DNA of 64,000 nucleotides, taken from the NCBI GenBank assembly GCA_016719105.1, contig JADKAQ010000002.1, forward strand, positions 558,001-622,000. Reading direction: 5' to 3'. Position 1 is the first letter of the stretch, and each line of letters starts with the position of its first letter. The notes under the pieces are model-generated. The model saw only the letters and a program-made list of their open reading frames with translations. It was not told the DNA's origin and did not search any database. The translations under genes and the position numbers were made by a program. The stretch comes from Gemmatimonadota bacterium. GTDB lineage: Bacteria; Gemmatimonadota; Gemmatimonadetes; Gemmatimonadales; Gemmatimonadaceae. Positions 25,387 to 33,266 of the stretch are shown piece by piece.

Positions 25387-26238
25387 TCAGCTGCGCGTCC
25401 AGATGACCAGGACGCCGCAGCCGCCCGACGTGCGATTGAACTGGGCGGGAACCTGCGAGGCTCCGGCGTACGCTTCGATCGACTCGATCTGTTCGGGGGG
25501 GATGCTGTTCACGTCGTGGAGGGGCACGCTCCCGCCTTTCGAGTTGTAGATCAGCGCGCCGTTGAGGTACACGTCCATGTAACACGCCGGCCGCGCGCCG
25601 GCCGCGATGTCGGAGCGGTCGAGCTGGAATCCGCCCGCCTGGCCAAAGGCGCCCCCGGACGTCGCCGGCGAACGTCCCGAGGCAGCCCACGCTTTCATGC
25701 CGCGCCCACGGCGAATCGAGACGCCGGGCGCGAGGGCTGCCAGCACCTCGGACGTCTGCCGGTTGGAGAATTTCTCCAGCATCCGTCGATCGATGAACGA
25801 TCCGTTGCCGAACTTCCGCCGCTCCTCGAAGCCCGAGAGGCGCGAGGCGGTGCTGGTGGCTTCACCGGTCACCGCGACGCCGGCCAGGGTCTGCACCGCC
25901 GGCTGCAACACGATGGGGGAGATCTCGAGGACGTCGACGTCCAGGTCGACCGTGACGGTCTCGGGGCGAAAGCCGGGGGCCGCAGCAATCACCAGACGCT
26001 CTCCCAGGGGCACCGCGACCAGCGCGAAGTGCCCGAGCGAATCGGTGGCGACGCGTACGCTGCCACCCGCAATGCTCACGGCCGCGCCGCGTACGGGTGC
26101 GCGCTGCGGACCAGCGAGCACCTCGCCGCGAATCGAACCCTGCGCCGGCGCCGCGAGGGCCGGGACCGTGAGCGCGATGGCCCACGCCAGCTGCCAGCCG
26201 CGCCGGCACCGGACGATGGAGTGGCGATGAATGGACAT
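25387..26238 (-). CDS. Secreted carboxypeptidase-regulatory-like / TonB-plug-domain protein
   Basis: This 283-residue protein has a signal peptide (basic start, then WQLAWAIALTVPALAAPAQG). A beta-sandwich of the carboxypeptidase-regulatory type follows (IRGEVL...PVRGAAVSIAGG...TDSLGHFALVAVP). A region resembling the plug of TonB-dependent receptors comes last (MLEKFSNRQTSEVLAALAPGVSI ... MDVYLNGALIYN ... IESIEAYAGASQVPAQFN). It ends GGCGVLVIWTRS with no beta-barrel, so it is plug-only rather than a receptor. It is presumably exported, with its exact location unknown. I chose the Met at 26238 as start because it precedes the signal peptide. It converges on rpoC and diverges from the acyltransferase. 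Confidence 0.7.
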   Translation of the reverse strand: MSIHRHSIVRCRRGWQLAWAIALTVPALAAPAQGSIRGEVLAGPQRAPVRGAAVSIAGGSVRVATDSLGHFALVAVPLGERLVIAAAPGFRPETVTVDLDVDVLEISPIVLQPAVQTLAGVAVTGEATSTASRLSGFEERRKFGNGSFIDRRMLEKFSNRQTSEVLAALAPGVSIRRGRGMKAWAASGRSPATSGGAFGQAGGFQLDRSDIAAGARPACYMDVYLNGALIYNSKGGSVPLHDVNSIPPEQIESIEAYAGASQVPAQFNRTSGGCGVLVIWTRS

Positions 26239-26366
26239 GCAGCGAAGCTGGGGAGTGAACGGGAGCACGTCCAGCGTGGACCACGATAGCTGCGTCCCGG
26301 TGCGACTGATAAGGGGTGGGACGCCCTTCGCCTTGACGCCGGCCCCACGCACCGGGAAGTTGGCGC

Positions 26367-27824
26367 GTGCCCTATCGCACGATCGGACTCCTGATGGCGC
26401 TGCTCGTCGTGCTGCTGGGCCTGCGATGGCTCGGCCGCGCCACGCTCGATCGTGCGGCCCGCCGCGCGGTGCTGCGGTTTCGCTCGCGCGTGGATCGCTA
26501 CAAGCTCACCAAGAAGCACACGATCGTCGCCGCACTGCTCGCCGATGAGGCGATCACGATTGCCGTCGACGAGCACGCGCGCGAGCACGGCGCCACGCCC
26601 GAGGAGACCTGGCGCCGAGTGCGGCGCTACCTCGATGAGATCATCCCGTTCTTCAACATCCTCGCGTACTACCGGCTGGGATACACGGCAAGCCGTCTCG
26701 TGCTGAACCTGTTCTACAAGGTCAGCGTGGACACCGAACGCCCCGATCCGTTTCGCGGACTCCCGCGCGACTCGATCATCATCTACCTGATGAACCATCG
26801 TTCCAACGCCGACTACGTGCTGGTGGCGTACGCCTTGGCGGGTGACGTGTCGATCTCGTACGCGGTGGGCGAGTGGGCGCGCGCCTTTCCACTCGAGTAC
26901 ATCTTCAAGGCGTTCGGGTCGTATTTCATCAGGCGGCGCTATCGGGAAGCGCTGTACCATGTGGTGCTCGAACGCTATGTGCAGCTCATCACGCGACACG
27001 GCGTCACGCAGGGAATTTTCCCCGAGGGAGGGCTCACGCGCGACGGGACGCTGCGCCCGGCCAAGATCGGGCTGCTCGACTACGCGTTAGGCGTGGCCCG
27101 CGACCCCGCGCTGCGTGCGCGCATGTACGTGATGCCGGTGGCGCTCAACTACGACCGCGTCATCGAGGATCGCACGCTGCTTCGCGAACTCGCCGCGCGC
27201 GACGGTCGCCCGCACACGTCGCGCTGGGCGCAGTTCCGCGAGGTGACACGCTACGTCGGCTGGAATCTCGGACGCATGTTCACCGGGCGGTGGAAGCGCT
27301 ACGGGCGGGCTGCGGTGACGGTGGGGAGTCCCATCCCTGTGGGAGCGTGGGTCGATCGCCTGGAGTTGGAAGGGATCCCCTTGTTCGAGATCGAGCGGCA
27401 CGAGCGCCTGGGGCACGTGCAGCGGTTCTGCGACGAGGCGATGGAACGGATCGGCGCCCTCGTCCCGGTGACGCCGGTCGCGCTGGCCTGTGCGGCCATC
27501 CAGACCTTCAGCGCCGACTTCGTTCCCCGCGACCAGTTGCTGGCGCGCATGGCCGAGCTACGGAGCGTCCTCCCCGACGTGAACACGCGCGTCCTGCAGG
27601 CCGAACGGTCCGTGGAGGAGATCTTTGACCGGGCGTACCGGATGCTGCGCCTGCGGAAGGTGGTCGCCCGGCAGGGGAACGGTTACCTCATTCTGTCGCG
27701 CGGACGCCCCCTGATCTCCTACTATGCCAACGGGGTCGCGCACCTGCTCGGCCCCTACACGGCGGGCATTCGCGAGCGTGATGCGCTTCCCGTGCTGGCG
27801 GCAACGGGGGACTGGAGGGACTGA
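26367..27824 (+). CDS. PlsB-like glycerol-3-phosphate acyltransferase
   Basis: This 485-residue membrane-associated acyltransferase has an N-terminal hydrophobic segment (IGLLMALLVVLLGLRWLG). The catalytic HX4D motif is NHRSNAD (H144, D149). The glycerol-phosphate-binding FPEGGLTRDGTLRPAKIG lies further on, with MPVALNYDRVIED as block IV. These blocks are those of the GPAT/PlsB group that makes lysophosphatidic acid, though the protein is shorter than E. coli PlsB (807). The GTG start at 26367 has a divergent spacer of about 130 bases to the plug-protein gene. Another glycerolipid acyltransferase activity is the main alternative. Confidence 0.75.
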   Translation: MPYRTIGLLMALLVVLLGLRWLGRATLDRAARRAVLRFRSRVDRYKLTKKHTIVAALLADEAITIAVDEHAREHGATPEETWRRVRRYLDEIIPFFNILAYYRLGYTASRLVLNLFYKVSVDTERPDPFRGLPRDSIIIYLMNHRSNADYVLVAYALAGDVSISYAVGEWARAFPLEYIFKAFGSYFIRRRYREALYHVVLERYVQLITRHGVTQGIFPEGGLTRDGTLRPAKIGLLDYALGVARDPALRARMYVMPVALNYDRVIEDRTLLRELAARDGRPHTSRWAQFREVTRYVGWNLGRMFTGRWKRYGRAAVTVGSPIPVGAWVDRLELEGIPLFEIERHERLGHVQRFCDEAMERIGALVPVTPVALACAAIQTFSADFVPRDQLLARMAELRSVLPDVNTRVLQAERSVEEIFDRAYRMLRLRKVVARQGNGYLILSRGRPLISYYANGVAHLLGPYTAGIRERDALPVLAATGDWRD

Positions 27825-27893
27825 TCCGAGGCGACCGGGGGATTCGGTCACGATTCAGGAGAGATTCCCTCCGGACGGATTGACCTCCGCACC

Positions 27894-27922
27894 TTGCCTC
27901 GCGGACGGGCCCCGTCTAAGTT
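27894..27922 (+). promoter_or_regulatory. Possible promoter of rpsL-rpsG
   Basis: TTGCCT (27894-27899) is separated by 17 bases from TAAGTT (27917-27922), about 70 bases before rpsL. The match is moderate. A TTGACC at 27880 has no good partner at proper spacing. Confidence 0.35.
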
Positions 27923-27990
27923 CACGATTCTGTTCCGTGCCGCCCTCGGTGGGCGATCCACGTAGATGTCGATTCACGAACTGGTACTGA

Positions 27991-28388
<398 letters not shown>

Positions 28389-28392
<4 letters not shown>

Positions 28393-28859
28393 GCCGCCGT
28401 AAGAAGTCGGTGAAGCGTCCCGTTCTCGCGGATGCACGCTACGACAGCCAGACTGTCTCGAAGTTCATCAACTCCCTGATGTATCAGGGAAAGAAGTCGA
28501 CCGCCGAGCGCCTGTTCTATGGGGCGATGGACATCGTCGAATCCAAGACGAGCCAGCCTGGGGTCAACGTCTTCAAGCAGGCGCTCGCGAACCTCAAGCC
28601 GGTCATCGAGGTCAAGTCGCGCCGCGTCGGTGGTGCCACCTATCAGGTCCCGGTCGAAGTCCGTCCCGAGCGCCGCACGGCGCTGGCGATGCGCTGGCTC
28701 ATCGGGTATTCGCGCGACCGCAACGAGAAGTCGATGGCCGAGAAGCTCGCGGCTGAGGTCATTGCGGCGTCCAAGGGTGAGGGGAATGCGGTGAAGAAGA
28801 AGGAAGACACGCACCGCATGGCCGAAGCGAACAAGGCGTTTGCCCACTATCGCTGGTAG
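28389..28859 (+). CDS. rpsG: 30S ribosomal protein S7
   Basis: This 156-residue primary 16S-binding protein of the small-subunit head (SRRKKSVKRPVLADARYDS...) includes the conserved GGATYQVPVEVRPERR-like segment (GGATYQVP, RPERRTALAMRWL). It starts at GTG 28389 overlapping the S12 stop. A strong hairpin 24 bases after the stop separates it from the lasso-peptide cluster, where fusA would normally follow. Confidence 0.97.
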
Positions 28860-28882
28860 CCTGGCCCCAGACCTATTCTGGT

Positions 28883-28922
28883 ACGAGCGCTCGCCTGGAT
28901 CGTCTACCAGGCGAGCGTTCGT
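28883..28922 (+). terminator. Hairpin after rpsG
   Basis: A 16-bp stem with one G-T wobble (28883-28898 with 28907-28922, core CGCTCGCCTGG/CCAGGCGAGCG) has an 8-base loop. A smaller CCAGA/TCTGG hairpin (28867-28881) precedes it. No T-run follows, so it may stabilise the mRNA end or terminate imperfectly. It isolates rpsL-rpsG from the next cluster. Confidence 0.65.
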
Positions 28923-28944
28923 CGCATCTGGCACGCAAGTTGAC

Positions 28945-28985
28945 TCGGATGGGGCTGCCACATCCCCGCTATCTCTCCCATCCGA
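28945..28985 (+). promoter_or_regulatory. Inverted repeat upstream of the lasso B1 gene
   Basis: TCGGATGGG (28945-28953) is repeated in inverse as CCCATCCGA (28977-28985), 11 bases before the B1 start. TTGACT at 28940-28945 could be a -35, but no good -10 lies 16-18 bases away (TATCTC is 24 away). It could be an operator, or an RNA hairpin that controls the first gene of the cluster. Confidence 0.35.
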
Positions 28986-28996
28986 AGAGCGTCGTA

Positions 28997-29290
28997 ATGT
29001 CGATCAGCATGGCTAACGTCCGTCTGCCCAAGCCCAAGCCCGACCTGATCTTCAAGACTCTGGCGGACGGGGGTCTTATCTTCTCGCCGGAACTCGAAGT
29101 CTATTTCTCGGTGAATGCTGTCGGCTCGCGCGTGTGGAACCTGCTCCCACCCGTGACCGACACGCTCGATTCACTGGTGTCGACGCTCTCGGCGGAGTAC
29201 ACCGACGTGACCCCAGACGTGATTCGTGCCGACGTCGAGGAACTGCTCGCGGAGTTCGCGGCGCAGGGGTTGGTGGACCCCCTCCAGTGA
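28997..29290 (+). CDS. Lasso peptide B1: RRE (PqqD-like) leader-binding protein
   Basis: This 97-residue protein has the small winged-helix PqqD/RRE pattern. FSPELEVYFSVNAVGSRVWN (beta strands and helix 1) is followed by helices ending in VEELLAEFAAQGLVD. In lasso pathways such a stand-alone B1 binds the precursor leader and delivers it to the protease B2 and cyclase C. I preferred ATG 28997 over an upstream GTG/TTG-type start at 28940, because the latter overlaps the inverted repeat and adds non-family sequence. It is the first gene of the cluster, 54 bases before the cyclase gene. Confidence 0.8.
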   Translation: MSISMANVRLPKPKPDLIFKTLADGGLIFSPELEVYFSVNAVGSRVWNLLPPVTDTLDSLVSTLSAEYTDVTPDVIRADVEELLAEFAAQGLVDPLQ

Positions 29291-29344
29291 TGCCGAGCGC
29301 GCGGCGATGCTCCGGCACGCCGCGCCCCTGAGCCGCACGTCGCC

Positions 29345-31258
29345 GTGACCGCCCTCGCCGCCTGGTGTGGCGCGCCATCGAGCAACAGCGTCGACACGGT
29401 GACGCAGCTGCTCACCGCCCTGACCCTTCGCGGCGACCGTCCCACACTTTCGCAGCCGCTGCCAGGCTGCGTATTGGGCGCCGCGTTGTTCGAGTGGCAG
29501 TCGGAATGGGCCGGAACCGGCGTTGGCCGATGCGGCCCGGTGACCGTCGCCGCCGACGCGACCCTCTACTACGTCGACGATCTCGTGACGGCGCTACGCC
29601 ACGAAGGCGTGGCGGCAGAGTCACACTACCCCGCCGACCTCATCGCTGCGGCGATCCGCGCCTGGGGGGAACGCGCCGTCGAGCACCTGGAGGGCGACTA
29701 CGCCTTCGTGGCGTTGCAGGGCGAGGAGCGCACGCTCATCGCGGCGCGCGATTGGGGGGGACTCAGGTCCCTCTACTTCGCCGCCACCCCGGATGCGATC
29801 GCCTTCGCCAGCGAAGCGTCGCCGCTCGCGTCGCTCCCGGGGGTCGACGATTCGCTGAACCTTCCATGGCTCGCCGAAGCGGCCGCTGCGCGGTACGAGT
29901 CCCCAACCGAGTCTGCCTATCTCGGTGTCCAACTCGTGACGGCGGGCTCCCTCGTTCGGGTCAAGCTCGACGGCGCGAATCTCGATCGGCGCATCGAACG
30001 GGTGCGCACCTTCGATCCCCCTCGCTTCCTGGGCGACCAGCATCCGGTTGTCCCTTTCGAGCAGGCCACGGGAGAACTGCGCGCCCTGATGGAGGCAGCG
30101 GTTCGCGAGCGGATCCCCGCGCGTGGCGACGTCTCCGTTGGGCTGAGTGGCGGACGCGATTCGACCGCGGTGTACGCACTCGCGCGTCGCCAGCAGGGGG
30201 CACGGGTCAAGAGCATGTCCGTGACTTATCCCGAGGGTGATCCCGGCCGGGAGGACGACGTCATTCTCGACGTGCTCCGGATGTGTGGTGGCGAACCACA
30301 CTGGATCTCCGCGACGGAACTCCCGATCCTCGGCACCGTCGATGAATCGGCCGCGTCGCGTCACGAGCCGTTTGCCCATGTGTACGCCGAGTTCCAGGAG
30401 GCGCTCGCGCGTGCGGCGCGAACGCTCGGGACGCACGTGATGCTCAACGGTAGCGGCGGCGATCAGCTCTTTTCTGGCGAACCGACGTATCTCGCTGATC
30501 TGCTGCGGGAGGGGAAGCTTCGCACGCTACGGTCGGAGTGGCGAATGCTCGAGGGAGGCCGGGATTGGAAGGCGTTTTTCAAGTTCGCCATCTGGCCCAA
30601 TCTGGGTCCTGTCTCGAATCAGGTGTTGTCGCTGCTTCGCGGAAAGCCGTTCGTCGATCCGTTCGACCGAGAGCTTCCCAAGTGGATCCGACGGGATTTC
30701 GCGGTTCGGCAGGGGTTGGACGCGCGTCACAGGGCGAACTTCCCATCGCGTCGGGCCGCATCGAGCGCGGGCGATTTCGAGCGTCGATGGCTGCTGGCGC
30801 ACCCGTTTTTTCCGCGGGTGTTCGCCGAGGCCTACCGCCTCTATCTCAAGGAAGGGATTGAGCTACGCACCCCGCTGGCTGATGCGCGCCTCCTACGTTT
30901 TGCTGCATCTCGGCCCCGCTGGGAACGGCGGAGCGGCTGGCAGGTGAAGGTCCTGATGCGCGCATCCCTCACCGATGTGTTGCCGCCCTCGGTCACTGCC
31001 GGCCGTCGACGCCCGACCGGGACGACCGAGGGGCTGCTCTCGCTGGCGATTAACCGGCATCTGACGCGATTAATCGATGGGTTGGGAGAAGATTCCGTTC
31101 TCGTACGGTTGGGAGTCGTCGATCTGACGCTGTTGCGGGCTTTGGGATCGCGAATTGCTAAGGGAGAGTCAGATCCGGCGGCGCTGGAAGCCGTGTACAC
31201 GATTCTTGCTGAGAAGTGGGCTAGGTCACACACCGGCAAGCGTTTCCCGGTTGCCTGA
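29345..31258 (+). CDS. Lasso peptide C: asparagine-synthetase-like macrolactam synthetase
   Basis: This 637-residue protein has an N-terminal glutaminase-like domain (LEGDYAFVALQ, ARDWGGLRSLYFA) without the catalytic Cys at position 2. An ATP-pyrophosphatase domain follows with SGGRDS at residues 268-273. That combination is the McjC-type lasso cyclase, which adenylates the Asp/Glu side chain and closes the ring on the new N-terminus. The start is GTG 29345. The gene directly precedes both precursor genes. Towards its 3' end composition is less G+C-rich, and a TTA codon at about 31069 is used outside the GTTAGGC context, unlike the other genes here. Asparagine synthetase itself is excluded by the missing Cys2 and by the neighbours. 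Confidence 0.88.
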   Translation: MTALAAWCGAPSSNSVDTVTQLLTALTLRGDRPTLSQPLPGCVLGAALFEWQSEWAGTGVGRCGPVTVAADATLYYVDDLVTALRHEGVAAESHYPADLIAAAIRAWGERAVEHLEGDYAFVALQGEERTLIAARDWGGLRSLYFAATPDAIAFASEASPLASLPGVDDSLNLPWLAEAAAARYESPTESAYLGVQLVTAGSLVRVKLDGANLDRRIERVRTFDPPRFLGDQHPVVPFEQATGELRALMEAAVRERIPARGDVSVGLSGGRDSTAVYALARRQQGARVKSMSVTYPEGDPGREDDVILDVLRMCGGEPHWISATELPILGTVDESAASRHEPFAHVYAEFQEALARAARTLGTHVMLNGSGGDQLFSGEPTYLADLLREGKLRTLRSEWRMLEGGRDWKAFFKFAIWPNLGPVSNQVLSLLRGKPFVDPFDRELPKWIRRDFAVRQGLDARHRANFPSRRAASSAGDFERRWLLAHPFFPRVFAEAYRLYLKEGIELRTPLADARLLRFAASRPRWERRSGWQVKVLMRASLTDVLPPSVTAGRRRPTGTTEGLLSLAINRHLTRLIDGLGEDSVLVRLGVVDLTLLRALGSRIAKGESDPAALEAVYTILAEKWARSHTGKRFPVA

Positions 31259-31389
31259 TCGCCGGTTGGATTCGAAATTGCATTTGTGGAAAGGCGTAGG
31301 ACAGAGCGAGCAGTAGGCGCTCAAAGCGCGGCGGGGGAGCCGCATTGCCGCCGGGGCAACGTCCCGGTAATCCTGACTAGGAGTACGAA

Positions 31390-31569
31390 ATGTACCAGAA
31401 GCCGACTGTGGTACGTCTCGGCACTTTCCGTCAGCTGACCCAGGTTGGGTGCGTTGGAGGGACTGATTCCTTCTCCGTGCCTGGCATCGGGACGTCGATC
31501 GGCGGCACGCCGGTCTATGGCTCGAATGGGCAGCCGACGGTGTGCTTGGCGCCGAACGTCTCGCGCTAA
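31390..31569 (+). CDS. Lasso peptide precursor A1
   Basis: This is a 59-residue precursor. The 18-residue leader MYQKPTVVRLGTFRQLTQ fits the lasso signature YxxPx(L/V)xxxGxxxxxT, with Thr at position -2. The predicted 41-residue core starts VGCVGGTDSF and ends LAPNVSR. Val1 to Asp8 would give an 8-residue ring. If cleavage is one residue later, Gly1-Asp7 gives a 7-residue ring. Cys3 and Cys34 could form a ring-tail disulfide. The core is Gly/Ser/Thr-rich with a penultimate Ser. A GAG site lies 7-10 bases before the ATG, and a GNRA-capped hairpin follows the stop. The gene is short and not in any annotated longer frame. Confidence 0.85.
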   Translation: MYQKPTVVRLGTFRQLTQVGCVGGTDSFSVPGIGTSIGGTPVYGSNGQPTVCLAPNVSR

Positions 31570-31587
31570 GGGACGAGCTACGGAGCC

Positions 31588-31613
31588 GAGGGACCGGAGA
31601 AATCCGGTCCCTC
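31588..31613 (+). terminator. Hairpin after precursor A1
   Basis: GAGGGACCGGA (31588-31598), loop GAAA, TCCGGTCCCTC (31603-31613) is a perfect 11-bp stem with a GNRA tetraloop. GTGCTTTTC follows, so it is an intrinsic-terminator-like end. Partial termination or 3'-end protection would raise precursor mRNA relative to downstream genes. Confidence 0.75.
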
Positions 31614-31859
31614 GTGCTTTTCTATCCACTCCGGTCTCCGGAATCGAGATCCAGACTGGGTGCTTCGTCCGCGGTCCTGTGACCCGAATCGGTGAGCTCC
31701 GTCACCTTCGGCAACATTTTTGCATGAGAAGATGTTCGTGTGATGGCGACTCGAACCGGAGCCACCAGGCTCAGGTCGGCGCGATTATGCGACCGCGCAA
31801 GTGAGGCGGCGGTGCCGCCGGGACACTCTCTCGGCAACTTCTCAGTAAGGAGGACGCGG

Positions 31860-32039
31860 ATGTATCAGAAGCCGATGGTCAAGCGACTCGGCGGATTTCG
31901 CGAGCTGACGAAGCTCGGTTGTGTCGGCGGGAGCGACAGCTTCTCTGTCCCCGGAATCGGAACGTCGATCGGCGGAACGCCGGTGTACGGGTCGAACGGC
32001 CAGCCGACCGTCTGCCTGGCGCCGAACGTCTCGCGCTAA
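31860..32039 (+). CDS. Lasso peptide precursor A2
   Basis: This 59-residue second precursor has leader MYQKPMVKRLGGFRELTK and a predicted 41-residue core starting LGCVGGSDSF, ending identically to A1 (LAPNVSR). Only core residues 1 (Leu for Val) and 7 (Ser for Thr) differ, while the leader differs at five positions. Leu1-Asp8 would close the ring, and Cys3 and Cys34 are conserved. AAGGAGG at 31847-31853 is a near-ideal ribosome-binding site for this ATG, which rules out the longer in-frame start at 31740. A second GNRA hairpin follows the stop. Confidence 0.85.
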   Translation: MYQKPMVKRLGGFRELTKLGCVGGSDSFSVPGIGTSIGGTPVYGSNGQPTVCLAPNVSR

Positions 32040-32054
32040 CGACGTGAGTCTACC

Positions 32055-32082
32055 AAGGGGGCCGGAGCAATCCGGCCCCTTT
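32055..32082 (+). terminator. Hairpin after precursor A2
   Basis: AAGGGGGCCGGA (32055-32066), loop GCAA, TCCGGCCCCTTT (32071-32082) pairs over 12 bp with one G-T. It mirrors the A1 hairpin in position, shape and GNRA loop, but no T-tract follows. Confidence 0.65.
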
Positions 32083-32180
32083 GCGTTGCTGGTGACCTAG
32101 CCGCTCGACCGCCCGTCATCACGCCGAACGACCGCGATGGGCCCCGCGCGCCACTCACCGTCCCGAGCGGGGCGGGTGTG

Positions 32181-32210
32181 TTCACCAGAGTCCGTAGAAG
32201 TGAGTATTCT
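32181..32210 (+). promoter_or_regulatory. Possible promoter giving a leaderless exporter mRNA
   Basis: TTCACC (32181-32186) is separated by 18 bases from TATTCT (32205-32210). The ATG of the exporter ATPase is at 32217, about where transcription would start, so the mRNA could be leaderless. The -35 is poor. Confidence 0.3.
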
Positions 32211-32216
32211 CCCGTC

Positions 32217-33266
32217 ATGGCCGATTCCGAGACACTTGCCCAGGGCACACCCCGCGTGACGCGTCACGCGGAGCCCGATGCGATTGTCGTGCAGGACGTC
32301 CACAAACGGTTTCCCAGCCCGCGGTCGATCTGGCAGACCCTTCGGCATCCCGGCCAACGGGAATGGGTCGAGAGCCTTCAGGGCGTCTCGTTCTCGGTCG
32401 CTCACGGTGAGTTCTTCGGGATTCTCGGTCCCAACGGGGCCGGGAAGACGACGCTCTTCAAGTGCATCACGGGGTTGGTGACGCCGGAGCGTGGGCAGCT
32501 GACGCTGCAGGGGCATGACGTGCAGCGGGCCACGCGGCAGGCGCGCGCACAGATCGGTGTGGTCTTCGCGAATGAGCGCGCCATGAACTGGCGGCTCGAT
32601 GCGCGCGAGAACCTGCGCCTCTTCGCGGCGCTCTACAATGTGGCGCGCTCCGAGGTCGATGACCGGGTGGAGCACGTGCTCCGTCTGGTGGATCTGGCCG
32701 ATACCGGGCAACGGCTGCTCGGCACCTTTTCCTCCGGGATGAAGCAGCGCGTGTCGTTGGCGCGCGCGCTCCTGACCGATCCGCCCATTCTGTTGCTGGA
32801 CGAACCGACCCGCAGCCTCGACCCGGTGTCGGCGCAGCGCTTCCGCGACTTCCTGCGCGAGCAGGTGGTCACGCGCGAGCGCACGGTGCTGCTGGCGACC
32901 CACACCACCGAAGAAGCGTTCGGCCTCTGCGATCGCGTCCTCGTGCTGGATCGCGGTCGCGTGCTGGCGACGGACACGGCGACCCGTCTCGCCGACCAGT
33001 TCGCTGACCAGGTGTACCGCGCCTGGGTTCGTGACCCGGCGCATCCGGCGCTTCGCGACGCCGGCGTCCGTCTCCTCGACGAGCTGACGTCCGCCGATGG
33101 CTGGTTCGTGGTCGAGTTCCCCGACCTCGGTACCGGCCACGATGCCGCGGCCACGCTTCGGAAACTGGTGGCGAGCGGGGTGGAGGTGTCCCGATTCGAG
33201 CGCATGGGACTATCGTTAGGCGAACTCCTCGAGCGGGTGGTCGCGCAGCGCGGGAGTCGCGCATGA
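32217..33266 (+). CDS. ABC exporter ATPase of the lasso cluster
   Basis: This 349-residue ATPase has Walker A GPNGAGKTT at residues 71-79, signature FSSGMKQRVSLA and Walker B ILLLDEPTRSLDP, with an ABC-2-type drug/polymer exporter flavour (NodI/YadG-like). An extended C-terminal domain of about 80 residues follows. The ATG at 32217 was chosen; the GTG at 32178 would add 13 residues and overlap the putative promoter. The stop overlaps the permease ATG. In the lasso cluster it is the likely peptide exporter and immunity pump. It differs from the usual fused McjD-type transporter by being split into two genes. Confidence 0.85.
   Translation: MADSETLAQGTPRVTRHAEPDAIVVQDVHKRFPSPRSIWQTLRHPGQREWVESLQGVSFSVAHGEFFGILGPNGAGKTTLFKCITGLVTPERGQLTLQGHDVQRATRQARAQIGVVFANERAMNWRLDARENLRLFAALYNVARSEVDDRVEHVLRLVDLADTGQRLLGTFSSGMKQRVSLARALLTDPPILLLDEPTRSLDPVSAQRFRDFLREQVVTRERTVLLATHTTEEAFGLCDRVLVLDRGRVLATDTATRLADQFADQVYRAWVRDPAHPALRDAGVRLLDELTSADGWFVVEFPDLGTGHDAAATLRKLVASGVEVSRFERMGLSLGELLERVVAQRGSRA

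Noticed and set aside
28940..28996. A longer B1 protein starting at 28940
   Set aside because: The 19 added residues translate the inverted repeat and have no counterpart in the RRE fold.
29345..31258. Housekeeping asparagine synthetase
   Set aside because: Cys2 of the glutaminase site is missing and the gene sits directly before two lasso precursors, so the cyclase reading is much better supported.
31740..32039. A 99-residue version of precursor A2 starting at ATG 31740
   Set aside because: The extra 40 residues have no leader pattern, and AAGGAGG sits at the correct distance from ATG 31860, which also matches the length and start of precursor A1.
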